From: Streptosporangiaceae bacterium
GTDB lineage: Bacteria > Actinomycetota > Actinomycetes > Streptosporangiales > Streptosporangiaceae
Direction: 5' to 3'
DNA length: 6,092 bases
Assembly (NCBI GenBank): GCA_030042885.1
Contig: JASHYW010000101.1
Coordinates: forward strand, 1 to 6,092
In this document: positions 1 through 5,646 of the stretch, one piece after another
How the letters are laid out: every line of letters begins with the position of its first letter
Position numbering within the stretch: position 1 is the stretch's first letter
Translations under genes and position numbers: made by a program
Notes under the pieces: model-generated
The model's input: the letters and a program-made list of their open reading frames with translations, nothing else
Database searches by the model: none
What the model was told of the DNA's origin: nothing

Positions 1-844
1 CCGAGGCTATCTCGCCCACCACCGAACCGCCGGTGACCGACGCGCCCGGCGCCACCGACGCGCCCGCGAGCACGAGCGAAGGCCCAGGCGGCCCGGGCAG
101 GGCCGGGGCGGGCAGCCGCCCGAGCACCAGGTCGCACGAGCCGCGCACGAACGCCTGCGGCGTGCCGACGTCCAGCCAGTACGCCGACTCGTGATAGCCC
201 ATGACCAGCTTCCCGGCCGCGATCAGCGACGGGAACGTCTCCCGCTCGACCGACACCCGGCGGCCGGCCGGGATCTGGCCGATGACCTCGCGCCTGAACA
301 CGTAGCACCCGGCGTTGATCCGGTTCGTCACGGGGTTCGGCGTCTTCTCAAGGAATGCCGTCACCCGGCCGGTGCTGTCGGTCGGCACGCAGCCGAACCG
401 CGCCGGGTCCACCACCTCGACCAGGTGCAGGGTCACCGCGGCGTCGGTCTTGATGTGCAGGTCGACCTGCGCGCCCAGGTCGTGCCCGGAAAGGATGTCG
501 CAGTTGAGCACCACGACCGGATCGGCGGCGCCTGTGCCGCGCAGCGAGCCGGCCGCGTTGCGGATCCCGCCCGCGGTGTCGAGCGGCACCTCCTCGCTGA
601 CGTAGTCGATGGCCAGCCCGAACGCCGAGCCGTCGCCAAAGCACGCGGCGAACATCTCCGCCTTGTAGCAGGTGGCCAGCACGATGTGGGTGACGCCACC
701 CGCCGCCGCCCGGGCCAGCAGGTGGGCCAGGAACGGCACGCCCGCCGTGGGCAGCAGGGGTTTCGGCGCGGACAGCGTCAGCGGCCGTAGCCGGGTCCCC
801 TGGCCCCCGACGAGCACGATGGCCTCAAGCGGTTCACGGGGCAT
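1..844 (-). CDS. NDP-sugar pyrophosphorylase, probable mannose-1-phosphate guanylyltransferase (3' end cut by window edge)
   Basis: Reading from the ATG at 844 gives 281 codons, open to the left edge, so the C-terminus is missing. The enzyme should join a sugar 1-phosphate to an NTP, releasing pyrophosphate and giving a cytosolic nucleotide sugar; GDP-mannose is most likely. Visible signatures are the nucleotide-binding loop GGQGTRLRPLT (residues 13-23) with the lysine of APKPLLP (K28), LDTAGGIRNA (88-97), the metal-site aspartate of NCDIL (D116), FLEKTPNP (164-171), INAGCYVF (176-183), SVERETFP (198-205) and YWLDVGTP (222-229). After residue 258 it begins a hexapeptide-like stretch (ASVAPGASVTGGSVVG), the expected start of a left-handed beta-helix. 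The overall pattern resembles the actinobacterial Rv3264c-type guanylyltransferase. I see no good Shine-Dalgarno sequence. Only 10 bases separate it from the glycosyltransferase stop, so coupled translation is likely. Sugar specificity (mannose versus glucose) is inferred. Cys115 sits where Gly is common (NGD), a minor oddity. Confidence 0.88.
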   Translation of the reverse strand, partial: MPREPLEAIVLVGGQGTRLRPLTLSAPKPLLPTAGVPFLAHLLARAAAGGVTHIVLATCYKAEMFAACFGDGSAFGLAIDYVSEEVPLDTAGGIRNAAGSLRGTGAADPVVVLNCDILSGHDLGAQVDLHIKTDAAVTLHLVEVVDPARFGCVPTDSTGRVTAFLEKTPNPVTNRINAGCYVFRREVIGQIPAGRRVSVERETFPSLIAAGKLVMGYHESAYWLDVGTPQAFVRGSCDLVLGRLPAPALPGPPGPSLVLAGASVAPGASVTGGSVVGEIAS

Positions 845-854
845 GAATCGCAGG

Positions 855-2015
855 TTACACCGCGCTGACGTCTGCGTCCGGCTGCTCGGTGGCGCGCCGG
901 TAGCAGGCCAGGTGCGCTTCGGCCGACGCGGCCCAGGTGAACTCCTGCGACCGGGTGTAGCCGGCGGCGCCCAGCGCCTCCCGCCGCGGCGCGTCGTCGA
1001 GCAGCGCGCGCAGCGAGTCGCGGATGGCCCCGGCGTCCTGCTCGGTGTAGGCGACGGCCTCGCCGCCGACCTCGGGCAGCGAGGTGCAGTGCGTGGTCAG
1101 CACCGGCGCACCGCAGGCCATGGCTTCGAGCACCGGCAGCCCGAACCCCTCCCCGCGACTCGGGAACGCCACCACCAGCGCCCCGCCGAGGAAGCCCGGC
1201 AGGTCGGAGAACCGCAGGTAACCAGGGCGGATCAGGCGCAGGTGCGGCGGCACCGTGGCCACGGCGGCGTCCACCTCATCGCTCCAGCCGCCGCCGCCGC
1301 CCAGCACGAGCGCCGGCGGGTCGTCGAGGTCGGCCACGGCGCCGGCCCAGCCGGTGATCAGCGCGGCTACGTTCTTGCGCGGCTCGAGCATGCCGAGGAA
1401 CGCGATGTACGGCTTGCCGTGCAGGCCCAGCCGGTTGGACACCTGCGAGACCTGCTGGGGGTCGGGGCGGTGGAACAGCCGGTGGTCCACGCCGTGGTAG
1501 GCGACGTCGATCTTGGTCGGATCGGCGCCCAGGACACGCTCGAGCTCGTCGCGCGTGGCCTTCGACGGCACGATGAGCCGGGCCGCGCGGCGCGCGGCGG
1601 TCCGGATGGCGGACTTGAAGAACATGGCGCTGACCGGGCTGTACAGCTCGGGCTCGGTGAAGAACGTGACATCGTGCACGGTCACCACGGTGGGCTTGCC
1701 GGGCCGCAGCGGCATCGAGTAGTACGGCACGTGGATGACGTCCGCGTCCACCTGCTGGGCCACCACCGGCAGCCCGCTCTGCTCCCAGGCCAGCCGCGCG
1801 GCGCGGTGCGACAGCGCGGTCGGGCCGGTGACGACGCGCGCACTGGGGGCGAGCCGCCCGTAGCGTTCCTCGTCGGCGCGCTGGCAGACGACGGCCAGGT
1901 CCGCGCCGGCGGAGTCGAGCGCACCGATCAGCCCGTCAACGTACCGGCCGAGCGCCCCCCGGTCGGCTGGCACGTCGGTCGCATCGATAAGTACGCGAGG
2001 TGCCACGACCGCCAC
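855..2015 (-). CDS. GT4-family glycosyltransferase
   Basis: This 386-residue GT-B fold protein would transfer a sugar from a nucleotide donor to a glycan or lipid acceptor at the cytosolic face of the membrane. The N-terminal domain opens with PRVLIDATDVPADRGALGRYV (about residues 6-26), including the glycine-rich acceptor loop. HDV (114-116) and the SKATRDEL helix (151-158) follow. The donor domain begins around LGMLEPRKNV (207-216, with the phosphate-binding R-K pair). It ends with the GT4 hallmark E-x7-E in EGFGLPVLE (E289 and E297) followed by AMACGAPVLTT. The start is the GTG at 2015, chosen because AGGAAGG lies 6 bases upstream; reading is open to an ATG at 2087, but that extension lacks family sequence. 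It sits 139 bases downstream of the methyltransferase and 10 bases upstream of the GDP-mannose-type pyrophosphorylase, its probable donor supplier. That context suggests a mannosyltransferase, but donor and acceptor cannot be read from sequence. Confidence 0.9.
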   Translation of the reverse strand: MAVVAPRVLIDATDVPADRGALGRYVDGLIGALDSAGADLAVVCQRADEERYGRLAPSARVVTGPTALSHRAARLAWEQSGLPVVAQQVDADVIHVPYYSMPLRPGKPTVVTVHDVTFFTEPELYSPVSAMFFKSAIRTAARRAARLIVPSKATRDELERVLGADPTKIDVAYHGVDHRLFHRPDPQQVSQVSNRLGLHGKPYIAFLGMLEPRKNVAALITGWAGAVADLDDPPALVLGGGGGWSDEVDAAVATVPPHLRLIRPGYLRFSDLPGFLGGALVVAFPSRGEGFGLPVLEAMACGAPVLTTHCTSLPEVGGEAVAYTEQDAGAIRDSLRALLDDAPRREALGAAGYTRSQEFTWAASAEAHLACYRRATEQPDADVSAV

Positions 2016-2018
2016 TTG

Positions 2019-2028
2019 CTCCCTTCCT
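2019..2028 (-). promoter_or_regulatory. Shine-Dalgarno site that fixes the glycosyltransferase start
   Basis: On the minus strand this reads AGGAAGGGAG, a long purine match to the 16S rRNA anti-SD. AGGAAGG ends 6 bases before the GTG at 2015. It is the only clear ribosome-binding site in the window and argues for the GTG over the upstream ATG at 2087. Confidence 0.75.
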
Positions 2029-2100
2029 GGGTCACCCGGGTACGCAGGTAGCGCAGGGCTCGTGCCGTCCGCACGCCCCCTGCACACGCCTGTGTGGATG

Positions 2101-2140
2101 TCCCGTCGGGATTAAAGCCTACGCCTGCGCAAAACATGAA
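2101..2140 (-). promoter_or_regulatory. Candidate promoter for the glycosyltransferase-pyrophosphorylase pair
   Basis: The 139-base gap between the methyltransferase stop and the glycosyltransferase start (2016-2154) is the only notably A+T-richer patch nearby. On the minus strand it carries TTCATG (2140-2135), an 18-base spacer, then TTTAAT (2116-2111), a 5/6 match to the TATAAT -10 box. The -35 match is poor (3/6). The predicted start point, near 2104, falls in a perfect 11-base palindrome, TCCCGTCGGGA (2101-2111), placed where a repressor could act. The leader would be about 90 bases; I recognise no riboswitch in it. The pair may instead be read through from the methyltransferase. Confidence 0.35.
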
Positions 2141-2154
2141 CGAGCACTTAGCCG

Positions 2155-2868
2155 TCAGGGCCGGCCCGGGCGTCGAGCACGCACGAGCACGATGGCGCCC
2201 CCGTCGCCGCGCGCTCCGCGATCCGCCGCGGCGACCAGCGGCAGCACCGGCGCGGCCGCGTTGAACCCCACCTTGCCGCCGTAGGCGGAAAGGCCAAGGT
2301 ACATCCGCTGCGCCCAGCGTGTCCTGAACTGGTACTCGTGCGAGATCACCTCCAGCCCGCAGACCGACAGCAGCGCGGCCAGTTCGCCGTGGGAGTAGGT
2401 GCGCTGCACGTGGTACCGCTGGCAGTGCGCCCGGTACAGCCGGGGCCACCGCCGGGCCAGGGTCAGCGCGTCCGCGGACATGACGAGCTCGCCGCCCGGG
2501 GCCAGCACCCTGGCCATCTCGGCGAGGGCCCGGGCGCCGTCGTCGAAGTGCTCGATGGCGCAGATGGACATCACGCGGTCGAAGCTCGCGTCGGCGAACG
2601 GCAGGCCGAGCGCGTCCCCGCGGACCAGCCCGGGCGCCGCGGTGAGCTCGCGGCCGCGCCGCAGCTTGGCCGGGGAAATATCGAGCGCCACCGCTCGCGC
2701 CCCGCGCCTGCGGGCCCGCGCCGCCCAGTACCCGTCGCCGCCCGCCACGTCCAGCACCCGCAGGCCCCGCAGGTCCTCACCCAGCCAGCGCAGCAGCGTC
2801 CCGGCTTCACGGCGCCGGCAGACGTGCACCTCGTGTCCGGCAAAGGCGACCGCGTCCGCAACTCTCAT
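2155..2868 (-). CDS. Class I SAM-dependent methyltransferase (Methyltransf_11 type)
   Basis: This 237-residue protein has a complete Rossmann-like SAM-binding core. Motif I is VLDVAGGDG (38-46). The acidic residue at the end of strand 2 is D63 in ALDIS. The adenine-side motif is GDALGLPFADASFD (84-97), followed by ICAIEHFDD (102-110) and the motif III region ARVLAPGGELVMSAD (119-133). This pattern is that of small-molecule and lipid/sugar methyltransferases of the UbiE/Methyltransf_11 group. The C-terminal third (about 140-237) is not diagnostic; it is rich in aromatic and basic residues (WPRLYRAHCQRYHVQRTY), then moderately hydrophobic (189-215), and may form the acceptor pocket or contact a membrane. 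The substrate is unknown. Its position upstream of a glycosyltransferase and a nucleotide-sugar synthase suggests a glycan or glycolipid, but this is only context. No Shine-Dalgarno sequence precedes the ATG; a -10-like hexamer lies 8 bases before it, suggesting leaderless translation. Confidence 0.85.
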   Translation of the reverse strand: MRVADAVAFAGHEVHVCRRREAGTLLRWLGEDLRGLRVLDVAGGDGYWAARARRRGARAVALDISPAKLRRGRELTAAPGLVRGDALGLPFADASFDRVMSICAIEHFDDGARALAEMARVLAPGGELVMSADALTLARRWPRLYRAHCQRYHVQRTYSHGELAALLSVCGLEVISHEYQFRTRWAQRMYLGLSAYGGKVGFNAAAPVLPLVAAADRGARGDGGAIVLVRARRPGRP

Positions 2869-2876
2869 GGGAGAAG

Positions 2877-2892
2877 AATCTATTCGGCCGAA
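2877..2892 (-). promoter_or_regulatory. Candidate leaderless promoter with adjoining palindrome, methyltransferase gene
   Basis: The minus strand reads TAGATT (2882-2877), fitting the actinobacterial -10 pattern TANNNT, with only 8 bases between it and the ATG at 2868. A start point 6-8 bases downstream of the hexamer would fall on or next to the ATG, giving a leaderless mRNA; this agrees with the absence of any Shine-Dalgarno sequence (the bases before the ATG are TTCTTCTCCC). Immediately upstream is the perfect 10-base palindrome TTCGGCCGAA (2883-2892), in the spacer where a regulator could bind. No good -35 box is visible. Confidence 0.45.
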
Positions 2893-2907
2893 CGGGTGCT
2901 GTGTTGG

Positions 2908-2975
2908 CCCCGGGGGGACGACCCCCCGGGATCCCCCCGATCACGGGGGGGCTTCCCGTCCCCCCGTACCCCCTG
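2908..2975. repeat. Dispersed double-hairpin GC repeat, copy 1
   Basis: The element lies between the protease stop and the methyltransferase start. The first hairpin has a perfect 9-bp stem: CCC plus six G (2909-2917), loop ACGA (2918-2921), six C plus GGG (2922-2930). The second hairpin follows after two bases: CCCCCCG (2933-2939), loop ATCA (2940-2943), CGGGGGG (2944-2950). The tail is CTTCCCGT, a C run, GTACC and CCTGG. The same order of hairpins, both tetraloops and the tail words recur at 5647-5710. The minus strand carries five G runs of three or more and could alternatively fold as a G-quadruplex. Possible roles are termination or mRNA end protection for the protease unit, or a REP-like mobile repeat. 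Confidence 0.8.
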
Positions 2976-2976
2976 G

Positions 2977-3004
2977 CCTCCTGCTGACCGGGGTCAGCAG
3001 GAGG
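2977..3004 (-). terminator. Perfect 13-bp hairpin over the PDZ-protease stop codon
   Basis: CCTCCTGCTGACC (2977-2989) and GGTCAGCAGGAGG (2992-3004) are exact inverted repeats separated by GG. The stem includes the stop codon of the protease gene (2996-2994) and ends its reading frame. There is no T run after it on either strand, as is common for actinobacterial terminators. With the GC hairpins just downstream it would form a row of three stems at the end of the SDR-MoaE-protease unit. Terminator function is inferred from position and structure only. Confidence 0.55.
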
Positions 3005-4028
3005 GGACCTGGTGGCCGGCTTTGATGGCCTCCAGGTCGTTGACGGCCTGGCTGAGCGTGCTCACGCTGACCAGCCGCAGCCCGGCGGGAACCGCGCCCT
3101 TGGTGTCGGGGCAGTTCGCCGTGGGAGTCAGGAAGATCGTCGCGCCGGCCTCGCGGGCGCCGATCATCTTCTGCTGGATGCCGCCGATGGGTTCGACCTG
3201 CCCGCTGGCCTCGATCTCCCCGGTGCCGGCGATGAACTTGCCGCCAGTCAGGTTCACCGGGGTCAGCTTGTCGATGATGCCGAGCGCGAACATCAGGCCC
3301 GCGCTGGGCCCCCCGATGTCACCCACGCTGATCTTCACGTCGAACGGGAACTTGTACTGCTCGGTGATCTCCACGCCCATCACCGGATGGCCCCCGGACA
3401 GCTTGGTGGAAACCTGGACCTGCCGGGTCTGGCCGCGCCGCAGGATGGTCACGGTCAGCGTGCTGCCCGCCGGGTGCGCGGAGACCAGCGTGGACAGGCC
3501 GGACTCGCTGGTCACCGGCTTGCCGTCCACGGCGGTGATCACGTCCCCGGCCCGGAGCACGCCCTGGGCTGGGTAGCCAGGGACCGTCTGCACCACGACC
3601 ACCTGCGTCTGGTAGGGGATGTTCAGCTCGGTCAGCGCCGCCGCGGTCGCGGTCTGCTGCGAGCTGGTCATCTCCTGCGTGTCCTGCTGCTGGGTCTGCT
3701 GCTGGGTCTGCCCCGGAGGGCAGATCTCGCCTTCCGGGACCACCGCCTCGTGCGGGTTCAGCCAGGCGACCAGGGCGGTGAAGATGTTGAACGTGTCGCC
3801 CTGGCAGCCCTGGTAGCTCACCGTCACCATGTTGAGGTGCCCGCTGGTGGGGTACGACGGGTGCCCGGAGATGGCGATCAGCGGCTGCCCTGAGGAGCCC
3901 TTGCCCAGCGTGTTCAGGGTCGGTCCCGGCCCGAGGATGACATAGGGCACCGGGATCAGCACGCTGACCGCGATCGCCGCGGCGGTGCCGGCCGCAGCGA
4001 TCAGCAGCGTCAGGGAACGTCGGGACAT
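2994..4028 (-). CDS. YlbL-type membrane-anchored PDZ plus Lon-like (S16) serine protease
   Basis: This 344-residue protein has an N-terminal signal-anchor (residues 7-25, after MSRRS), so most of it should lie outside the membrane. A conserved ectodomain start (PVPYVILGPGPTLNTLG, 26-42) is followed by a Gln/Thr-rich linker (107-125), a PDZ domain (about 144-207, with GYPAQGVLRAGDVITAVDGKPV) and a Lon-type protease domain (about 218-340). The Ser-Lys dyad is visible: Ser242 in GGPSAGLMFALG and Lys287 in EPIGGIQQKM, 45 residues apart, close to the spacing in Lon. The TGTGEI-like segment AGTGEIEASGQVEPIGG is intact, so it should be active. It lacks the Lon ATPase and probably processes or clears extracytoplasmic proteins; the physiological substrate is unknown. 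Cysteines at 75, 103, 306 and 344 could form disulfides. It starts 23 bases after the MoaE stop with a weak ribosome site, implying coupled expression. It matches actinobacterial Rv3194c-like proteins in size and domain order. Confidence 0.92.
   Translation of the reverse strand: MSRRSLTLLIAAAGTAAAIAVSVLIPVPYVILGPGPTLNTLGKGSSGQPLIAISGHPSYPTSGHLNMVTVSYQGCQGDTFNIFTALVAWLNPHEAVVPEGEICPPGQTQQQTQQQDTQEMTSSQQTATAAALTELNIPYQTQVVVVQTVPGYPAQGVLRAGDVITAVDGKPVTSESGLSTLVSAHPAGSTLTVTILRRGQTRQVQVSTKLSGGHPVMGVEITEQYKFPFDVKISVGDIGGPSAGLMFALGIIDKLTPVNLTGGKFIAGTGEIEASGQVEPIGGIQQKMIGAREAGATIFLTPTANCPDTKGAVPAGLRLVSVSTLSQAVNDLEAIKAGHQVPSC
3684..3707. repeat. 12-base tandem repeat in the PDZ-protease linker
   Basis: CTGCTGCTGGGT occurs twice in direct tandem on the plus strand (3684-3695 and 3696-3707). 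On the coding strand it gives the Gln/Thr-rich stretch QTQQQTQQQ (residues 107-115), between the N-terminal ectodomain and the PDZ domain. It keeps the frame, so copy number changes would only alter linker length. Confidence 0.7.
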
Positions 4029-4051
4029 GACGGAAGGCTACTTCGGCTCGC

Positions 4052-4474
4052 TCACGGTGTGCCGACCCACTCGCTGGTGCCGTCGCTGAAGCGCTGGTGC
4101 TTCCAGATCGGCACCGACGCCTTGAGCTCGTCGATCAGCGCCCGGCAGGCGTCGAACGCCTCGGCCCGGTGCGGGCAGGACACCGCCACCACCACGGCCA
4201 GGTCCCCGATGGCCAGGTCCCCGGCACGGTGCACGGCCGCGACCCCGAGGACGCCGAACTTCTCGGCGATCGCCTCGGCCACCCGCCGGAGTTCGGCCTC
4301 GGCGGACGGGTGGGCGGTGTAGGACAGCCCGCTGACCCCGCGGTCATGATCGCTGTCCCGGACCGTTCCGGCGAACAGCGCGATGCCGCCGGCCGCCGGG
4401 TCCGCGACCGCGGCCCGGACCTCATCGAGTGACAGCTCTGCCTCACGCACGGCGATCAGGCGGATAACGCTCAC
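4052..4474 (-). CDS. moaE: Molybdopterin synthase catalytic (large) subunit, MoaE family
   Basis: This 140-residue protein is full length for MoaE. With the thiocarboxylated small subunit MoaD it converts cyclic pyranopterin monophosphate to molybdopterin in the cytosol. Family signatures are ALFAGTVRDSDHDRGV (32-47, R39), AVHRAGDLAIGDLAVVVAVSCPHR (80-103, H102-R103), the acidic helix AFDACRALIDELK and VPIWKHQRFSDGTSEWVG (121-138). The two active-site lysines of the family are at K118 (ELK) and K125 (IWK), almost the same numbers as K119 and K126 of the E. coli protein. The start is a GTG at 4474, nine bases after the SDR stop; a run of five Gs, partly inside the SDR end, may serve as ribosome site. 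No MoaD or other cofactor gene lies in the window, so the partner must be encoded elsewhere. No molybdenum-cofactor riboswitch could fit in the nine-base gap. Confidence 0.93.
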   Translation of the reverse strand: MSVIRLIAVREAELSLDEVRAAVADPAAGGIALFAGTVRDSDHDRGVSGLSYTAHPSAEAELRRVAEAIAEKFGVLGVAAVHRAGDLAIGDLAVVVAVSCPHRAEAFDACRALIDELKASVPIWKHQRFSDGTSEWVGTP

Positions 4475-4483
4475 GCAGTAACG

Positions 4484-5623
4484 TTACCCCCGAGACAGGT
4501 CTAGCCGGCCCGGGCTCGGCAGCCCTTGCCTCGGCCGGGGTGGGCGAGGGACCGGTAACAGGCCTGTATGGCGGTGGCGGCGGGCGCGGCGGACGATGGC
4601 GGCGGTGCCGATCGCCGCCGCCGCGACGGTGGCGCTGGCGGCGGTGATAGTGGCCTCCTTGCGCGCGATGCGGCGGCCGGCCAGGGCGTGCCGGCCCTGC
4701 CGCTGGTCGAGCAGGACGCGCAGCGCGGCCGCGTTGTCCACTTGCGGGCGCCAGCCGGCGTCGCGCAGCCGGGCGCAGTCCACCACCCACGGGTACACCA
4801 CGTACCGCAGGTCCATCGCGGGCGCCGGGGTCACGCCCAGCCGGTGCAGCCGCTGCGCGGTCCCGAACGTCAGCCGGGCGGGCAGCTCGATGCTCTTCAG
4901 CCCGCTGATCTGCTCTACCTCATCCTGTTCGAGCCAGCCGTCACAGCCGACCGCGAACTCGCCGTCGATGCCGCCGCCGACCGCGACCTCCAGCGCGGAG
5001 CCGAGATCGTCGACGTGGCAGAACTGCCAGCGTGGCGCGCAGCCCTTCACTGTGAGCAGCCTGGGCGCCTCGAAATGCCTCGTGACGAGCGTGTCCACCG
5101 GATTAGGAGGCTCGCCGACCAGGGCGGCGGGCCGCATCACGGTCACCGCCACGCCGGGGTACGCGCGCGGCGAGCGGCGCGCCAGCTGCTCGACTTCCAG
5201 CAGGTCGCCAACCACGCTGTTGTCGGTGTCTGCGGCCAGCGGAGCGTCCTCCGGCAGCGGGACCGGGTTGTCCGGGCGGGCCCCGTACACCATGGAGCTG
5301 GTCACCAGCACCACCCGGCCGACACGGCCGGCCGCGGCGGCGGCGAGCACCGTCTGGGCACCGCGGACGTTGAACGCCCGCCGCTGCCGGGCGCCGGAGT
5401 CCGGGGCCAGGTCGACGTCCGCGTGCACGACCACATCCACGCCGGCCAGCCGGCCGGCCAGCGCGGGGTCGCGCACGTCGGCCACGCGCCAGGTCACCCC
5501 GGCGATGTCGCCCCGGCGCTCATCGATCGCGATCACCTTCTTGACCGACTGCGAGGAGGCGAGCCTGACGGTCAGGGCATGCCCGATGCCGCCAGCCGCA
5601 CCCGTGACCGCCACCACGGGCAT
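4484..5623 (-). CDS. Atypical SDR-fold NAD(P)-binding protein lacking the YxxxK catalytic pair
   Basis: This 379-residue protein belongs to the NAD-dependent epimerase/dehydratase group. The Rossmann nucleotide-binding motif TGAAGGIG is at 7-14, with the strand-2 acidic residue in AIDE (32-35), ADVRDPA (48-54), the GVDVVVHAD strand (61-69) and NVRGAQTVLAAA (85-96). The substrate-side VTSSMVYG (107-114) is present. Where extended SDRs have YxxxK the sequence is NSVVGDLLEVEQL (135-147), so Tyr becomes V137 and Lys becomes L141. Redox or epimerase activity is therefore doubtful. Residues 324-344 form an Ala-rich hydrophobic stretch followed by RRARRHRH, a possible tail anchor. The ATG at 5623 has no Shine-Dalgarno. 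Upstream in-frame starts exist (GTG 5740 after GGGAG; ATG 5773), but the added codons have far poorer third-position G/C (about 24 of 38) and would translate the GC repeat, so 5623 is preferred. It heads the unit with moaE and the protease. Its role is unknown. Confidence 0.85.
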   Translation of the reverse strand: MPVVAVTGAAGGIGHALTVRLASSQSVKKVIAIDERRGDIAGVTWRVADVRDPALAGRLAGVDVVVHADVDLAPDSGARQRRAFNVRGAQTVLAAAAAGRVGRVVLVTSSMVYGARPDNPVPLPEDAPLAADTDNSVVGDLLEVEQLARRSPRAYPGVAVTVMRPAALVGEPPNPVDTLVTRHFEAPRLLTVKGCAPRWQFCHVDDLGSALEVAVGGGIDGEFAVGCDGWLEQDEVEQISGLKSIELPARLTFGTAQRLHRLGVTPAPAMDLRYVVYPWVVDCARLRDAGWRPQVDNAAALRVLLDQRQGRHALAGRRIARKEATITAASATVAAAAIGTAAIVRRARRHRHTGLLPVPRPPRPRQGLPSPGRLDLSRG

Positions 5624-5646
5624 AGGCTGGGGACGTGCAGAGCTGT

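Noticed and set aside
1..844. Glucose-1-phosphate thymidylyltransferase or uridylyltransferase as the identity of the pyrophosphorylase
   Set aside because: Blocks such as SVERETFP, INAGCYVF and WLDVGTP, plus the start of a C-terminal beta-helix, fit the actinobacterial mannose-1-phosphate guanylyltransferase group better, though specificity is not proven.
672..2051. Long plus-strand open frame opposite the glycosyltransferase
   Set aside because: It is antisense to a clear GT4 gene, rich in Arg/Gly/His, and has no recognisable motif. Long antisense frames are expected at this GC content.
2083..2096. Hairpin CACAC-GCCT-GTGTG as a terminator of the methyltransferase gene
   Set aside because: The stem is only 5 bp, lies about 60 bases past the stop, and has no following T run.
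2016..2154. Riboswitch in the glycosyltransferase leader
   Set aside because: I found only short stems (CACAC/GTGTG and TCCCG/CGGGA) and no conserved core of a known class.
2908..2975. CRISPR-like or inverted-repeat transposon end
   Set aside because: The two copies are 2.7 kb apart in the same orientation, with no regular spacers, no transposase and no target duplication visible.
2338..3576. Plus-strand open frame spanning the methyltransferase, the GC repeat and the protease
   Set aside because: It crosses two well-supported minus-strand genes and the hairpin repeat, and has no domain signature.
4475..4487. Regulatory palindrome GTAACGTTAC between the SDR and moaE
   Set aside because: It is perfect over 10 bases, but it consists largely of the SDR stop codon and the 9-base gap inside an operon; too short and poorly placed to call an operator.
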